Positions 27,867-36,700 of a DNA stretch of 64,000 nt are shown piece by piece. Source of the stretch: Rickettsiales bacterium. GTDB taxonomy: Bacteria > Pseudomonadota > Alphaproteobacteria > Rickettsiales > UBA998. Position 1 is the stretch's first letter. Every line of letters begins with the position of its first letter. Position numbers and translations under genes: made by a program. The stretch lies in the NCBI GenBank assembly GCA_028279475.1, contig JANQNR010000010.1, forward strand, positions 27,692 to 91,691, given 5' to 3'. The notes below the pieces were generated by a model. It worked only from the letters and a program-made list of their open reading frames with translations, did no database searches and was not told where the DNA came from.

Positions 27867-29198
27867 ATGGTATGTATGGATATTGTTTCTCCCCAAAGTC
27901 CCATTCCCACTCCCCCACCTCCTGCCGGTTATTCCGACGCTGGCTCAATGGATGATGGAGGCTATCCTCGCGACTTCGTGACTTCGTTACAAACGACCAT
28001 CGACGAACATGGATCCGGTGCCAGCGCCGCTTTAATACTGATTTCGTTAAATAATCTGCCGATGATTATCAGCGGCTTCGGCCATCAGGAAAGTGAAGAA
28101 GCGATCCTGAAACTCACCAGCACCTTAAAGGAATTATTGCAAACTCGTCAGAACAGTGAAGCAGAATGCAATATCTTTCGTATTCAGAAAGACCAGCTGG
28201 CCATTATTATTGAAGATAAGCGCACCTTGACTTTCGACAACCATGTACAGGATATCGGTCGCCATATCCAAGCATTCGGCTACGAATCCAGCTATGGTAC
28301 GATTCATATTCTGGCGTCCATTGCCAGCGTCACCCTGCCGGAAAGCACCGTCTCCGCCAGTGAAATCGTCAATCAGGCCTATGTTGCTGTCAAAAACTGC
28401 GGGGGCATTCAGAGCAACGATTTTGAACCCGTGCTCAGCAATGCCTCCAATAGCCGCAAAGAAATGAACATGGTGAATTACATCACCAAGGCAATTAAGG
28501 ATGGTCAGTTCTGTATGGCATTCCAACCCATCATCAGTTCCTCCAATGGTGAGATTGCCTATTATGAAGCGTTGCTACGCTTAATGAAAGACGACGGTGA
28601 TCTGGCAACGGCCGGACCACTTATCCCCATCGCAGAACGTATGGGACTCATTGATATTATCGACGAGCTGGTGCTGGAAATGATCGTTGAGGATTTACGC
28701 AATGATCCAGCACTGCATGTATCCTTTAATGTCTCCAATCTGACGGCAAACAGCACGGCCTGGCTGAATAAATTTAATCAGATAGCGAAAGAGCACCCGG
28801 AAATTGTCTCTCGCATGATGGTGGAAATCACCGAAACTGCTGTCCATCTGGACTTGCGGCGCACCGCCTATTTCGTTGCCGCCATTCAGGCACAGGGAGC
28901 GAAAGTGGCATTGGATGATTTCGGGTCCGGCTATACTTCGTTCCGCCAGTTAAAAACATTATCGGTAGACGTGGTCAAGATTGACGGGATTTTTATCCGG
29001 GATCTGGTCACGAATCATGACAATCACCTGTTCATCAAAACCATGCTCGACTTTACGAACGGGTTCGGGCTGGAAACGGTCGCTGAATTTGTTGAGAATG
29101 GCGAAACCGCTAAGATGCTCATGGATCTTGGGGTCAACTACATGCAAGGCTATTATTTTGGCTTTCCTGAAGTGCGGCGGATTTTGGGGCAGGATTAA
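27867..29198 (+). CDS. EAL-domain cyclic-di-GMP phosphodiesterase with degenerate GGDEF-like region
   Basis: 443 residues, no membrane segment. A Pro-rich start (SPQSPIPTPPPPAG) precedes a GGDEF-fold-like region (about 32-190) with no GGDEF motif. The C-terminal EAL domain (about 205-440) keeps the residues needed for hydrolysis: YYEALLRL, FNVSNLTANS, VEITETAVHL, LDDFGSGYTSFRQL, VVKIDGIF, ETVAEFVE and MQGYYFGFP. It is therefore likely an active phosphodiesterase that lowers c-di-GMP, with the N-terminal region as a regulatory part. Alone on the plus strand; the 85-bp upstream gap is AT-rich. A separate degenerate-GGDEF PAS protein is at 9605. Confidence 0.88.
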   Translation: MVCMDIVSPQSPIPTPPPPAGYSDAGSMDDGGYPRDFVTSLQTTIDEHGSGASAALILISLNNLPMIISGFGHQESEEAILKLTSTLKELLQTRQNSEAECNIFRIQKDQLAIIIEDKRTLTFDNHVQDIGRHIQAFGYESSYGTIHILASIASVTLPESTVSASEIVNQAYVAVKNCGGIQSNDFEPVLSNASNSRKEMNMVNYITKAIKDGQFCMAFQPIISSSNGEIAYYEALLRLMKDDGDLATAGPLIPIAERMGLIDIIDELVLEMIVEDLRNDPALHVSFNVSNLTANSTAWLNKFNQIAKEHPEIVSRMMVEITETAVHLDLRRTAYFVAAIQAQGAKVALDDFGSGYTSFRQLKTLSVDVVKIDGIFIRDLVTNHDNHLFIKTMLDFTNGFGLETVAEFVENGETAKMLMDLGVNYMQGYYFGFPEVRRILGQD

Positions 29199-29214
29199 TG
29201 CCTGCCCCCTCCCT

Positions 29215-29742
29215 TCAGTTAATGACCCGCGCTTGCGCCGCAGCATTCACCACCGCCGCAATACGGATGGATGACTGAATACCGGATTTTGTGACACCCG
29301 CTTTCTCGACTTCACGCACATGTGCGTCGATACACATCCCGCAGCCATTGATGGCGGATACGGCCAGACTCATCAACTCGAAATCAATCTTGGATATACC
29401 GGGCGATCCAATCACATTCATGCGAAGATTGGCCGGCATTTTAGCATAATCCTTATCGCTCGCCAGATGCACAAAGCGATAATAGATATTATTCATCCCC
29501 ATAATGGTTGTGGCAGCCTTCGCCGCGTGACGTTCTTCATCAGACAGTACTGCTGATGCCTCTGACTCTATGGCAGCGATCACATCCGCCTGCTGTGTTG
29601 CATAAGCTGACGCAAGTGCGATGCCCAACATCTGATTCTGATTCAACCCTTCAGCACCTTCCTCTGAGAGTACATTGCCCAGATTGATTTTAATGTCCTT
29701 GGCATAATCCTCAAGAGAAGCTCTTAATTCCTGTAGATTCAT
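29215..29742 (-). CDS. ahpD: Alkyl hydroperoxide reductase AhpD-type protein
   Basis: Carboxymuconolactone-decarboxylase-fold protein of 175 residues that can reduce the partner peroxiredoxin AhpC. The redox site CGMCIDAHVREVEKAG (CxxC with the following His, near residue 131) is intact. The N-terminal half matches AhpD (ENLRASLEDYAKDIKINLGNVL-like: LRASLEDYAKDIKINLGNVL). A strong AAAGGAG lies 7 bp before ATG 29742. It is the last gene of the ahp operon, 62 bp after ahpC, under probable OxyR control. Confidence 0.94.
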   Translation of the reverse strand: MNLQELRASLEDYAKDIKINLGNVLSEEGAEGLNQNQMLGIALASAYATQQADVIAAIESEASAVLSDEERHAAKAATTIMGMNNIYYRFVHLASDKDYAKMPANLRMNVIGSPGISKIDFELMSLAVSAINGCGMCIDAHVREVEKAGVTKSGIQSSIRIAAVVNAAAQARVIN

Positions 29743-29804
29743 AATAGTCTCCTTTATTGTTTATTTGGGAGAGGACTCGCCTCTCCCGGTTATGTTCGTG
29801 ACGC

Positions 29805-30380
29805 TTATGCTGCGTCTGATGTTGCATCATTGAGATCAATCGTCTCTTCCCCCTTGCTCCAGTTGCAAGGACAGAGTTCATCCGTTTGCAATGCATCCAG
29901 TACGCGCAACACCTCTTTGGGGTTACGCCCGACATTCAGGTCATTGACACTGACATGGCGGATGATCCCATCCGGATCGACAATGAAGGTCGCACGTTGC
30001 GCCACACCTTCCTGCGGATCCAGAACCCCCAGAGCGCTGGTCAACTCACGCTTCACATCCGCCAGTAATGGGAATGGCAGGTCACGCAACTCTTCCTGAT
30101 GCTTGCGCCATGCCCAGTGAACAAACTCACTATCCGTACTGCCGCCCAGCACCTGCGTATCGCGATCCTTGAATTCTTCGTTCAGTTCACCGAAAGCTGC
30201 AATCTCGGTCGGGCAGACGAAGGTAAAGTCCTTAGGATAGAAAAAGACCACCAGCCACTTGCCCACATAGGACGCATTATGGACATCAATAAACACATTA
30301 TCGATGGTGATCTGCTCCAGCGGCAACGCCGCCGTTGCTTTAACATTAAAGGTTGGAAATGGATTGCCGACTCCTAACAT
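29805..30380 (-). CDS. ahpC: Peroxiredoxin, AhpC type (2-Cys)
   Basis: Reduces hydrogen peroxide and organic peroxides. From ATG 30380, which has AAGGAGT 9 bp upstream, the protein has 191 residues. It carries the peroxidatic cysteine in DFTFVCPTEIAAF (near residue 49) and a C-terminal resolving cysteine pair in TDELCPCNWSKGEE. The in-frame upstream start at 30413 is less likely because it would overlap the end of the small gene ahead. Pairing with AhpD rather than AhpF predicts electron supply from a lipoamide-linked system. Confidence 0.95.
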   Translation of the reverse strand: MLGVGNPFPTFNVKATAALPLEQITIDNVFIDVHNASYVGKWLVVFFYPKDFTFVCPTEIAAFGELNEEFKDRDTQVLGGSTDSEFVHWAWRKHQEELRDLPFPLLADVKRELTSALGVLDPQEGVAQRATFIVDPDGIIRHVSVNDLNVGRNPKEVLRVLDALQTDELCPCNWSKGEETIDLNDATSDAA

Positions 30381-30393
30381 AGTTTTATACTCC

Positions 30394-30537
30394 TTAGTTG
30401 ATGAATTGGTCATGCAGTAACGCCCCTTCCACGGATGGCGTCATACATCCGCAATCCTCTTTGGCCTGTTCAGGACTAAGACGGACTTCCTGCGCCTCCA
30501 TAAGGCATTTCAGGATGGTTGCTTCTTGATCTGACAT
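30394..30537 (-). CDS. Small cysteine-containing protein, 47 aa, first gene of the ahp operon
   Basis: Too short to appear in usual ORF lists. The minus strand reads MSDQEATILKCLMEAQEVRL then SPEQAKEDCGCMTPSVEGAL and LHDQFIN. ATG 30537 has AAGGAGT 7 bp upstream, and the same ribosome-binding sequence precedes ahpC, whose start is 13 bp after this stop. Cysteines are at residues 11, 29 and 31, the last two as CGC. No membrane segment. It is not a family I recognise. Its place as the first cistron behind the OxyR site suggests a role in peroxide defence, for example as a redox-active or metal-binding accessory to AhpC/AhpD, but that is inference. Confidence 0.75.
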   Translation of the reverse strand: MSDQEATILKCLMEAQEVRLSPEQAKEDCGCMTPSVEGALLHDQFIN

Positions 30538-30598
30538 TGTACACTCCTTGGTTTCTGCGTTACGAGTTCACTATACGTGCGGCCATTTGATATGTATA

Positions 30599-30635
30599 AT
30601 ATATTGATTTTATATTTTTCATAAGTTATTCTTAT
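30599..30635. promoter_or_regulatory. Tandem OxyR-type operator between ahp operon and oxyR
   Basis: On the minus strand the sequence reads ATAAGAATAACTTAT, 7 bp, ATAAAATCAATATAT. Each 15-mer resembles the OxyR half-site pair ATAGnTnnnAnCTAT, and the 7-bp spacing is the canonical one for a tetramer footprint. The inner part is also an exact TCATAAG/CTTATGA palindrome. It ends 3 bp before the oxyR start codon and lies about 60 bp before the first ahp gene, so it could serve both. Confidence 0.65.
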
Positions 30636-30638
30636 GAT

Positions 30639-31535
30639 ATGAATTTGCGCGACCTCACCTACTTCGTTGCCGTCGCCGAGCACCGGCATTTCGGTCAGGC
30701 GGCACAGGCCTGCCATGTCAGCCAACCAGCGCTAAGCATGCAAATCCGTAAGCTGGAAGAACAGCTCGGCGTTACCCTGTTTGAACGCCGTCGCAAGCAC
30801 ATCATGCTAACCCCCATTGGCGAAGACATGCTCACCCGCGCCCGCACCATTATTCAGGATGTGGACGCACTGAAGACCCTGGCACAACAGCATCAAAACC
30901 CACTGGCCGGCACCTTTCGCCTCGGTGCGTTTCCGACGCTGGCTCCTTATTTTCTACCGGACATCTTACCACCCATCCGTGAAGCATTGCCGGATTTGCG
31001 GTTATTGCTCACAGAAGAAAAAACGGACGTGTTGCTGAGTGCATTAGAAGATGGGACGCTGGATGCGGCGTTACTGGCACTGCCTGTCCCCGATGATCGC
31101 CTCGAGTCACATATCCTGTTCGACGACCCATTCCTGCTGGCTGTGCCACCAGATCACCCCTTGGCGCAGGCGGTGCAGGTCACACCGGACGATCTCCATG
31201 AGGAACAGTTATTATTGCTGGAGGACGGCCATTGCCTGCGCGCTCAGGCACTGGATGTATGCCACCTGATGCAACTATCCGAACATCCCGACGTCCGCGC
31301 CACCAGCATGGAAACCTTACGGCAAATGGTCGCGTCCGGTATCGGGATGACACTGATTCCTCAAATGGCACGGAAACAGGGCGATGGCGTGGTGTATATC
31401 CCGTTTGCCGATCCGGCACCTTCACGCCGAATCGGATTGGTCTGGCGCCCGACCTCTCCACGCCGCCCATGCTGCCGCGCACTTGCAGAGGTGATGGGAA
31501 AGGCTGCTGTTTTCCTTAACAACGACAAAAAATAA
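30639..31535 (+). CDS. oxyR: Hydrogen-peroxide-sensing LysR-type regulator OxyR
   Basis: 298 residues. The N-terminal helix-turn-helix (LTYFVAVAEHRHFGQAAQAC, VSQPALSMQIRKLEEQLGV) is followed by the sensing domain. The redox cysteines are present with OxyR spacing in LLEDGHCLRAQALDVCHL (about 196-213), which distinguishes it from other LysR proteins. SMETLRQMVASGIGMTLIP is the typical late effector-domain motif. The gene is divergent from the ahp operon, its expected target. The start is fixed by the family consensus MNLRDLxY, and no ribosome-binding site separates it from the operator, so its mRNA may be leaderless. Its stop codon directly abuts that of clpB. Confidence 0.95.
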   Translation: MNLRDLTYFVAVAEHRHFGQAAQACHVSQPALSMQIRKLEEQLGVTLFERRRKHIMLTPIGEDMLTRARTIIQDVDALKTLAQQHQNPLAGTFRLGAFPTLAPYFLPDILPPIREALPDLRLLLTEEKTDVLLSALEDGTLDAALLALPVPDDRLESHILFDDPFLLAVPPDHPLAQAVQVTPDDLHEEQLLLLEDGHCLRAQALDVCHLMQLSEHPDVRATSMETLRQMVASGIGMTLIPQMARKQGDGVVYIPFADPAPSRRIGLVWRPTSPRRPCCRALAEVMGKAAVFLNNDKK

Positions 31536-34229
31536 TTACGCCACTTCCTTACCCTCTCCCACCTCAATCAATAGCCCATCCTTATCGGCACTGACCTGCA
31601 CCGACGCGCCGTCGGGGATGGCACCGGAGAGGATATCAGAGGCAAGTTGGTTCTCCAGATGCTTCTGAATCACGCGCTTGAGTGGGCGGGCACCATAGAC
31701 CGGATCATAACCCACCTTCGCCAGCCAGTCATAGGCAAGGTCATCCAGACTCAGGGTGATATGGCGCTCCTCCAGCCGCGTCTGCAACCGTGCCAGTTGA
31801 ATCTCGGCAATCTCGCGGATGAGGTCGCTCCCCAGCCGGTTAAACAGCACGATCTCATCCAACCGATTGAGAAATTCCGGGCGGAAGGCAGCGCGCACCG
31901 CTTCCATGACAGCATCGCGTACCTTGGGAGAAATTCCCCCACCGTTTACGGGTGGGGTTAGGGGGGGGCTCCCTGTATCTGCTTCCAGCCCCCCCTCTGT
32001 CCCCCCCGCAAGCGGGGGGGAGGAAAGATCAGGTTGCTCCGCAATATGATGCGCCCCCAGATTGGAAGTCAGGACAATAATGGTCTGGCGAAAATCGACA
32101 GTGCGCCCATGGCTGTCGGTGAGCCGTCCGTCATCCAGCACTTGCAACAGCACATTGAACACATCGGGATGCGCTTTTTCCACCTCATCAAACAGAATGA
32201 CCTGATAGGGGCGGCGACGCACCGCTTCAGTCAACGCGCCCCCCTGCTCATAACCGACATAGCCCGGAGGGGCGCCGATCAGCCGGGCGACGGCATGCTT
32301 TTCCATATATTCCGACATATCAATGCGCAGCATCGCGCTCTCATCATCAAAGATAAACCGTGCCAACGCTTTGGTCAGTTCGGTCTTACCCACCCCGGTA
32401 GGACCCAGAAACAGGAATGACCCCAGCGGGCGATTCGGATCCTGCAACCCGGCGCGGGAACGACGTACGGCGTTACTCACCGCCACCAGTGCCTCTTCCT
32501 GCCCCACTACATGCCTGCGCAGTTCGTCCTCGATGCGCAGGAGTTTCTCGCGCTCGCCCTCCAGCATTTTCTCCACCGGAATCCCCGTCCAGCGCGCCAC
32601 AATCGCGGCAATATCCTGATCGGTGATGGCCTCACGCACCATGCTGTTTTCTGCTTCTTTATTGCCTTCATTATGCTCAGCCTGTTCCAGCTGCTTTTCC
32701 AGTTCGGGAATGATGCCGTAGGCGATTTCACCGGCCTTAGCCAAATCGCCCTCACGTTGAGCGCGTTCCAGGTCAGCGCGTGCCGCATCCAGCTTTTCCT
32801 TCACCTCGCTGGAATCGGCAAGACGTGCTTTCTCAGCCTGCCAGCGTGCATTCAGGTCGAGCGATGTGGTCTCTAGTTCCTTCAGTTCCTCACTCAATCT
32901 TTCCAGCCGTTCCTTAGAGGCGTCATCGGTTTCTTTTTTGAGCGCCTCCGCCTCGATTTTGAGTTGAATGATTTTGCGGTCTAGCTCGTCCAGCTCTTCC
33001 GGCTTGCTGTCTACTTCCATGCGCAGCCGGGACGCCGCTTCATCCATCAGGTCGATGGCTTTATCGGGCAGGAAGCGGTCGGTAATATAACGATTAGAAA
33101 GCGTGGCTGCCGCTACAATTGCACCGTCGGTAATGCGCACTCCGTGATGCACCTCGTATTTTTCTTTTAAGCCCCGCAGGATGGACACGGTGTCCTCGAC
33201 TGTCGGTTCGGCAACAAACACCGATTGAAACCGCCGTGCTAGCGCCGCATCTTTTTCAATATGCTGGCGGTACTCATCCAGCGTGGTTGCCCCGACGCAA
33301 TGTAGTTCTCCACGTGCCAGTGCTGGCTTCAACAGGTTGGACGCATCCATCGCACCCTCGGATGCTCCGGCGCCGACCAGCGTGTGCAGTTCGTCAATGA
33401 ACAGAATGACCTCGCCTTCCTGCGCGTGAATCTCGGAGAGTACCGCTTTCAGCCGCTCTTCAAATTCACCACGAAACTTTGCCCCGGCAATCAATGCACC
33501 TAAATCGAGCGCCAACAGCTTTTTGCCACGGATCGTTTCCGGTACATCTTCGCTCACAATGCGCTGAGCCAGTCCCTCAATGATCGCGGTTTTCCCCACG
33601 CCCGGTTCCCCGATCAGCACCGGATTATTCTTGGTGCGGCGTGAGAGCACCTGCATGGTGCGCCGTATCTCTTCATCGCGGCCAATCACCGGGTCCAGCC
33701 TGTTCTCTTCCGCCAGTGCAGTAAAATCCTTAGTGTATTTCTCCAGCGCCTGATACTGATCTTCAGCATTGGCTGACTGTGCTTTTCGCCCGCCGCGCAT
33801 CTCTTTGATCGCCGTCTTTAATGACGTTGGCGTGATCCCTGCGTCCTTGATCGCTTCCGCCGCTTTGCCATCCTGCTGCGCGAGCGCTAACAGGAACATC
33901 TCAACGGTCACAAACTCATCGCCTTCTTTCTGTGATAATTCTTCCGCCGCGCCGATGAGCTTGGCGGTCGCCGGATCGAGCATCAGATTGCCTGCCCCGC
34001 CGCCGGAGACAGACGGCTGCGCTGTGAGCAACGCCTCTGTGGCCTGCTGGAGTTGCTCGACATTTCCACCGGCGGCTTGCAACAAATGCCGCGAGGCTTT
34101 ATCCATCTGCTTCAAGGCGGCAATCAGGATATGCTCCGGCAGAAACCGCTGATGGTCGCGGCGCAGCGCCTCCGCCTGTGCCGATTGCATGAGTTGTTTA
34201 GCGGCGTCGGTATATTTCTCAATTTGCAT
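31536..34229 (-). CDS. clpB: ATP-dependent disaggregase ClpB with an in-frame repeat insertion
   Basis: Hexameric chaperone that, with DnaK, extracts proteins from aggregates. From ATG 34229 (AGGAG 8 bp upstream) it has 897 residues, about 40 more than E. coli ClpB. Domains: Clp N domain (about 1-145), NBD1 with [13 protein letters not shown] and [11 protein letters not shown], the coiled-coil M domain (about 400-520), NBD2 with [17 protein letters not shown] and [13 protein letters not shown], then [14 protein letters not shown]. Residues about 735-768 ([12 protein letters not shown] ... [11 protein letters not shown]) are encoded by a GC-run palindrome and sit just after the sensor-1 motif LTSNLG, before [11 protein letters not shown]. 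Conserved motifs are untouched, so the protein is probably still active. Confidence 0.95.
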   Translation of the reverse strand: MQIEKYTDAAKQLMQSAQAEALRRDHQRFLPEHILIAALKQMDKASRHLLQAAGGNVEQLQQATEALLTAQPSVSGGGAGNLMLDPATAKLIGAAEELSQKEGDEFVTVEMFLLALAQQDGKAAEAIKDAGITPTSLKTAIKEMRGGRKAQSANAEDQYQALEKYTKDFTALAEENRLDPVIGRDEEIRRTMQVLSRRTKNNPVLIGEPGVGKTAIIEGLAQRIVSEDVPETIRGKKLLALDLGALIAGAKFRGEFEERLKAVLSEIHAQEGEVILFIDELHTLVGAGASEGAMDASNLLKPALARGELHCVGATTLDEYRQHIEKDAALARRFQSVFVAEPTVEDTVSILRGLKEKYEVHHGVRITDGAIVAAATLSNRYITDRFLPDKAIDLMDEAASRLRMEVDSKPEELDELDRKIIQLKIEAEALKKETDDASKERLERLSEELKELETTSLDLNARWQAEKARLADSSEVKEKLDAARADLERAQREGDLAKAGEIAYGIIPELEKQLEQAEHNEGNKEAENSMVREAITDQDIAAIVARWTGIPVEKMLEGEREKLLRIEDELRRHVVGQEEALVAVSNAVRRSRAGLQDPNRPLGSFLFLGPTGVGKTELTKALARFIFDDESAMLRIDMSEYMEKHAVARLIGAPPGYVGYEQGGALTEAVRRRPYQVILFDEVEKAHPDVFNVLLQVLDDGRLTDSHGRTVDFRQTIIVLTSNLGAHHIAEQPDLSSPPLAGGTEGGLEADTGSPPLTPPVNGGGISPKVRDAVMEAVRAAFRPEFLNRLDEIVLFNRLGSDLIREIAEIQLARLQTRLEERHITLSLDDLAYDWLAKVGYDPVYGARPLKRVIQKHLENQLASDILSGAIPDGASVQVSADKDGLLIEVGEGKEVA
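31934..32025. repeat. GC-run palindromic element inside clpB
   Basis: Left arm CCCCCACCGTTTACGGGTGG then GGTTAGGGGGGGGCTCC; right arm GCCCCCCCTCTGTCCCCCCC, GCAAGC and a run of G. About 92 bp. It has the same build (two hairpins flanking a G-run/C-run stem and a short loop) as the elements at 2528 and 25016. Read on the clpB strand it gives 34 codons without a stop. Confidence 0.85.
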
Positions 34230-34281
34230 GAAACTGCTCCTGCACTGTACTGTTTCGCTTATCAGTGATATAGTTATAGGT

Positions 34282-35061
34282 ATGAACTGGCTCAAGTCCC
34301 TAAATAGCGGTATTCTGTGTCTGCTTATTATGTGTGGTGTTCCTGCCCACGCGCTCGACATCATTAACCCGACCGAAACTGAAAAAGCCTCCTACCGCAT
34401 CTATTATACCGGCATTCCAGTGGGGAAACTCTGGTTCTGGTGGGAAGCCAATGATGAGTATTACAAAATCACCGCCTCGGTCAAAACCTCTGGAGTCGTG
34501 CGGCTGTTCAATAAGCAAAAACGGCTGGCGGAAGTGTCAGGCAAACGGGATGGCAGCCAGTTTGTTCCCATCCATTATCACGCCAGCGTGACCTACCCGC
34601 ACAAGCAGCGCAGTACCGACATGGCTTATGATAATCATCGGCTGCAGCAAGTGGTCAATACGCCACCCAACGACCTGGAACTGAACGACGCCCAAAAGGC
34701 ACGGGCGCTGGATCCGCTAAGCGTTATGCTGCAATTGCTGGTGTTTATGCGTGAACCACCGGAAGCGGAAGAACTCTATGCGAACGAAATCTATGACGGC
34801 AAGCGGTTGTTGCGTGGCTACGCGATTCCACATCATGCACCCTCGACGGAGTGTTTGCTCCCCTGCCGCACCTACGCGCTCTATCGCAAACCGTTGCTGG
34901 GTTATGATGAGGATGACCTGAAAAATTATCGGGATGGGGAACCACCACTCTATTTACGCCATAACCCAACTGTGTCGCACTTCCCTATCTCTTTGACTGC
35001 CGAAGCGCCACTGGGCACAGTAGTCGTCAAGCGGGTTGAAGAAGAAGAGGAAAGGGAGTAG
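34282..35061 (+). CDS. DUF3108 family periplasmic protein
   Basis: 259 residues from ATG 34282 with a signal peptide ([16 protein letters not shown]). The mature part shows the DUF3108 pattern [47 protein letters not shown] and [17 protein letters not shown], a beta-rich fold expected in the periplasm. [12 protein letters not shown] cysteine pair lies late in the protein. Function of the family is not established. The gene is divergent from clpB by 52 bp. A TATAGT box ends 7 bp before the start codon, so its mRNA may lack a leader. A palindromic repeat begins right after the stop codon. Confidence 0.82.
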   Translation: MNWLKSLNSGILCLLIMCGVPAHALDIINPTETEKASYRIYYTGIPVGKLWFWWEANDEYYKITASVKTSGVVRLFNKQKRLAEVSGKRDGSQFVPIHYHASVTYPHKQRSTDMAYDNHRLQQVVNTPPNDLELNDAQKARALDPLSVMLQLLVFMREPPEAEELYANEIYDGKRLLRGYAIPHHAPSTECLLPCRTYALYRKPLLGYDEDDLKNYRDGEPPLYLRHNPTVSHFPISLTAEAPLGTVVVKRVEEEEERE

Positions 35062-35065
35062 GTTT

Positions 35066-35196
35066 TCCACTCTCCCCTTGCGGGAGAGTCGGAGAGCGCA
35101 ACGCGCGATCCGGTGAGGGGTAAACATAGCACCCCTCACCCAATCGACCGGCGCTATCGCTTGGTCTCTTGGACTCTCCCGCAAGGGGAGAGTGGA
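35066..35196. repeat. 131-bp palindromic element between DUF3108 gene and bdhA
   Basis: Arms CCACTCTCCCCTTGCGGGAG, AGTCGGAGAGC and GCGATCCGGTGAGGGG on the left mirror CCCCTCACCCAATCGACC, GCTTGGTCTCTTGGACTCTC and CCGCAAGGGGAGAGTGG on the right. Same family as the outer arms of the 19734-20039 composite. Ends 27 bp before the bdhA start. Confidence 0.88.
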
Positions 35197-35222
35197 TTCA
35201 TATTAGTAGGGGAGAACACACC

Positions 35223-36008
35223 ATGACACTCACAGGGAAGACCGCACTCGTCACCGGATCAACGAGCGGGATAGGACAAGGAATTGCACAGACGCTGGCG
35301 GCGGCAGGCTGTAACATTGTGCTGAATGGATTTGGTGACGCAGACGCGATTGAAAAAGATCGTGTGGCATTAGAATCCACGCACGGCATCAAAGCTCTCT
35401 ATAACGGCGCCGATTTGACCAAGCCCGATGCCATTGAAGCATTGATGCAGGAGGCAGTGGAGATATTAGGTGGTGTCGATATCCTGATCAATAATGCCGG
35501 GGTGCAGTACGTATCACCAGTCGAGGAATTTCCGGTGGCGAAATGGGATCTGATCATCAGTCTGAACCTTACTGCCGCCTTCCACACCATTCGCCATGCC
35601 GTGCCGACGATGAAAGAGAAGGGGTGGGGACGCATTATCAATATTGCCTCGGCGCATGCGCTGGTGGCCTCACCCTATAAATCCGCCTATGTCGCTGCCA
35701 AGCATGGGATCGCCGGACTGACCAAAGTGATTGCACTGGAAGGGGCACAACACGGCATCACCTGCAACGCGATTTGTCCGGGGTATGTATGGACGCCACT
35801 AGTAGAAGGACAAGTAGCCGATACGGCCAAGGCGCGGGGCATTAGTGAAGAGGAAGTCAAGAAAGACGTGCTCCTCGCCGCACAACCGACCAAGGAATTC
35901 ACCACGACGGATCAGCTTGGCGCACTGGCTGTCTTTCTGTGCTCCGATGGTGCCTGTAACATCACCGGCACCTTGCTCCCTGCTGATGGTGGTTGGACAG
36001 CGCAATAA
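35223..36008 (+). CDS. bdhA: 3-Hydroxybutyrate dehydrogenase
   Basis: NAD-dependent short-chain dehydrogenase converting 3-hydroxybutyrate to acetoacetate, as in polyhydroxybutyrate or ketone-body use. 261 residues from ATG 35223, which is preceded by GGGGAGAAC. SDR landmarks: LVTGSTSGIGQGIA near residue 9, DILINNAGVQYVSPVEEFP near 88, NIASAHALVASPYKSAYVAAKHGIAGLTK with the catalytic Ser-Tyr-Lys near 140-160, and CPGYVWTPLVEGQ. The C-terminus (GTLLPADGGWTAQ) is characteristic of 3-hydroxybutyrate dehydrogenases. No phb synthase or CoA transferase is adjacent. Confidence 0.92.
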   Translation: MTLTGKTALVTGSTSGIGQGIAQTLAAAGCNIVLNGFGDADAIEKDRVALESTHGIKALYNGADLTKPDAIEALMQEAVEILGGVDILINNAGVQYVSPVEEFPVAKWDLIISLNLTAAFHTIRHAVPTMKEKGWGRIINIASAHALVASPYKSAYVAAKHGIAGLTKVIALEGAQHGITCNAICPGYVWTPLVEGQVADTAKARGISEEEVKKDVLLAAQPTKEFTTTDQLGALAVFLCSDGACNITGTLLPADGGWTAQ

Positions 36009-36048
36009 GCCATCTCATGCCCAAAATTACGCAGAACTGCTATATATG

Positions 36049-36078
36049 CTGGCACGGTGCAAAACAATCCTGTATAAT
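36049..36078 (+). promoter_or_regulatory. Probable promoter of the DsbA-like gene (leaderless mRNA)
   Basis: CTGGCA at 36049 and a perfect TATAAT at 36073, 18 bp apart. The start codon at 36086 is 7 bp beyond the -10 box, so transcription would begin at or next to the A of ATG. There is no ribosome-binding site. Confidence 0.6.
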
Positions 36079-36085
36079 TAACAGT

Positions 36086-36685
36086 ATGAACCTACTGACT
36101 TCTTTCTTTGCTATACTCCTGCTTACGACCCAAGCTGCCGTGGCGGGGATTCTGGATCAACAACCGTATGACCGCGTGCTGGGTCATGACGATGCCCCGG
36201 TGACCATGGTGGAGTATTCCTCTTTATCCTGTCCGCATTGCGCGCAGTTTCACAACGAGATATTCCCGGAACTGAAAGAAAAATATATTGATTCTGGCAA
36301 ACTGCGCCTGCTGGCACGTAACTACCCGATCAATGAGCCGGCGCTTCGTGGTTCTATGCTGACGATGTGTGTGCCGGATGATAAATATTATCCGTTTCTG
36401 AAGGTACTGTTTAGTATGCAGAAAAAATGGGCGATGTCCGTTGATTTTATGGATAGCCTGAAGCAGATTGCCAAGGTGGGTGGCGTATCGGAAGTGGAAT
36501 TTGACGCCTGCATGGAAAATGAAGGCGTCGAGAAAAAAGTGCTGGAAATCAAGCGCGATGCGACAGAACAGCTAGATATTGAAGCGACACCAACCTTCTA
36601 TATCAATGGCGAGAAAGTACAAGGTGCCCGCTCACTGGAGGACTTCTCCAAAGTGATTGACGCTAAGCTGGCAGAAACAGAATAA
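36086..36685 (+). CDS. DsbA-family thiol-disulfide protein
   Basis: Exported thioredoxin-fold protein, 199 residues, with signal peptide (LLTSFFAILLLTTQAAVAG). The active site is EYSSLSCPHCAQFHNE (CPHC, near residue 50) and the cis-proline loop is EATPTFYINGEKVQG, typical of the DsbA/BdbD type found in Rickettsiales and relatives. RNYPINEPAL is the family's usual RxxPL stretch. It probably oxidises or isomerises disulfides in periplasmic proteins. No DsbB is in view. The start is at ATG 36086; the longer in-frame reading from 35993 overlaps the promoter and lacks support. Confidence 0.9.
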   Translation: MNLLTSFFAILLLTTQAAVAGILDQQPYDRVLGHDDAPVTMVEYSSLSCPHCAQFHNEIFPELKEKYIDSGKLRLLARNYPINEPALRGSMLTMCVPDDKYYPFLKVLFSMQKKWAMSVDFMDSLKQIAKVGGVSEVEFDACMENEGVEKKVLEIKRDATEQLDIEATPTFYINGEKVQGARSLEDFSKVIDAKLAETE

Positions 36686-36700
36686 TATTAAAGATATACT

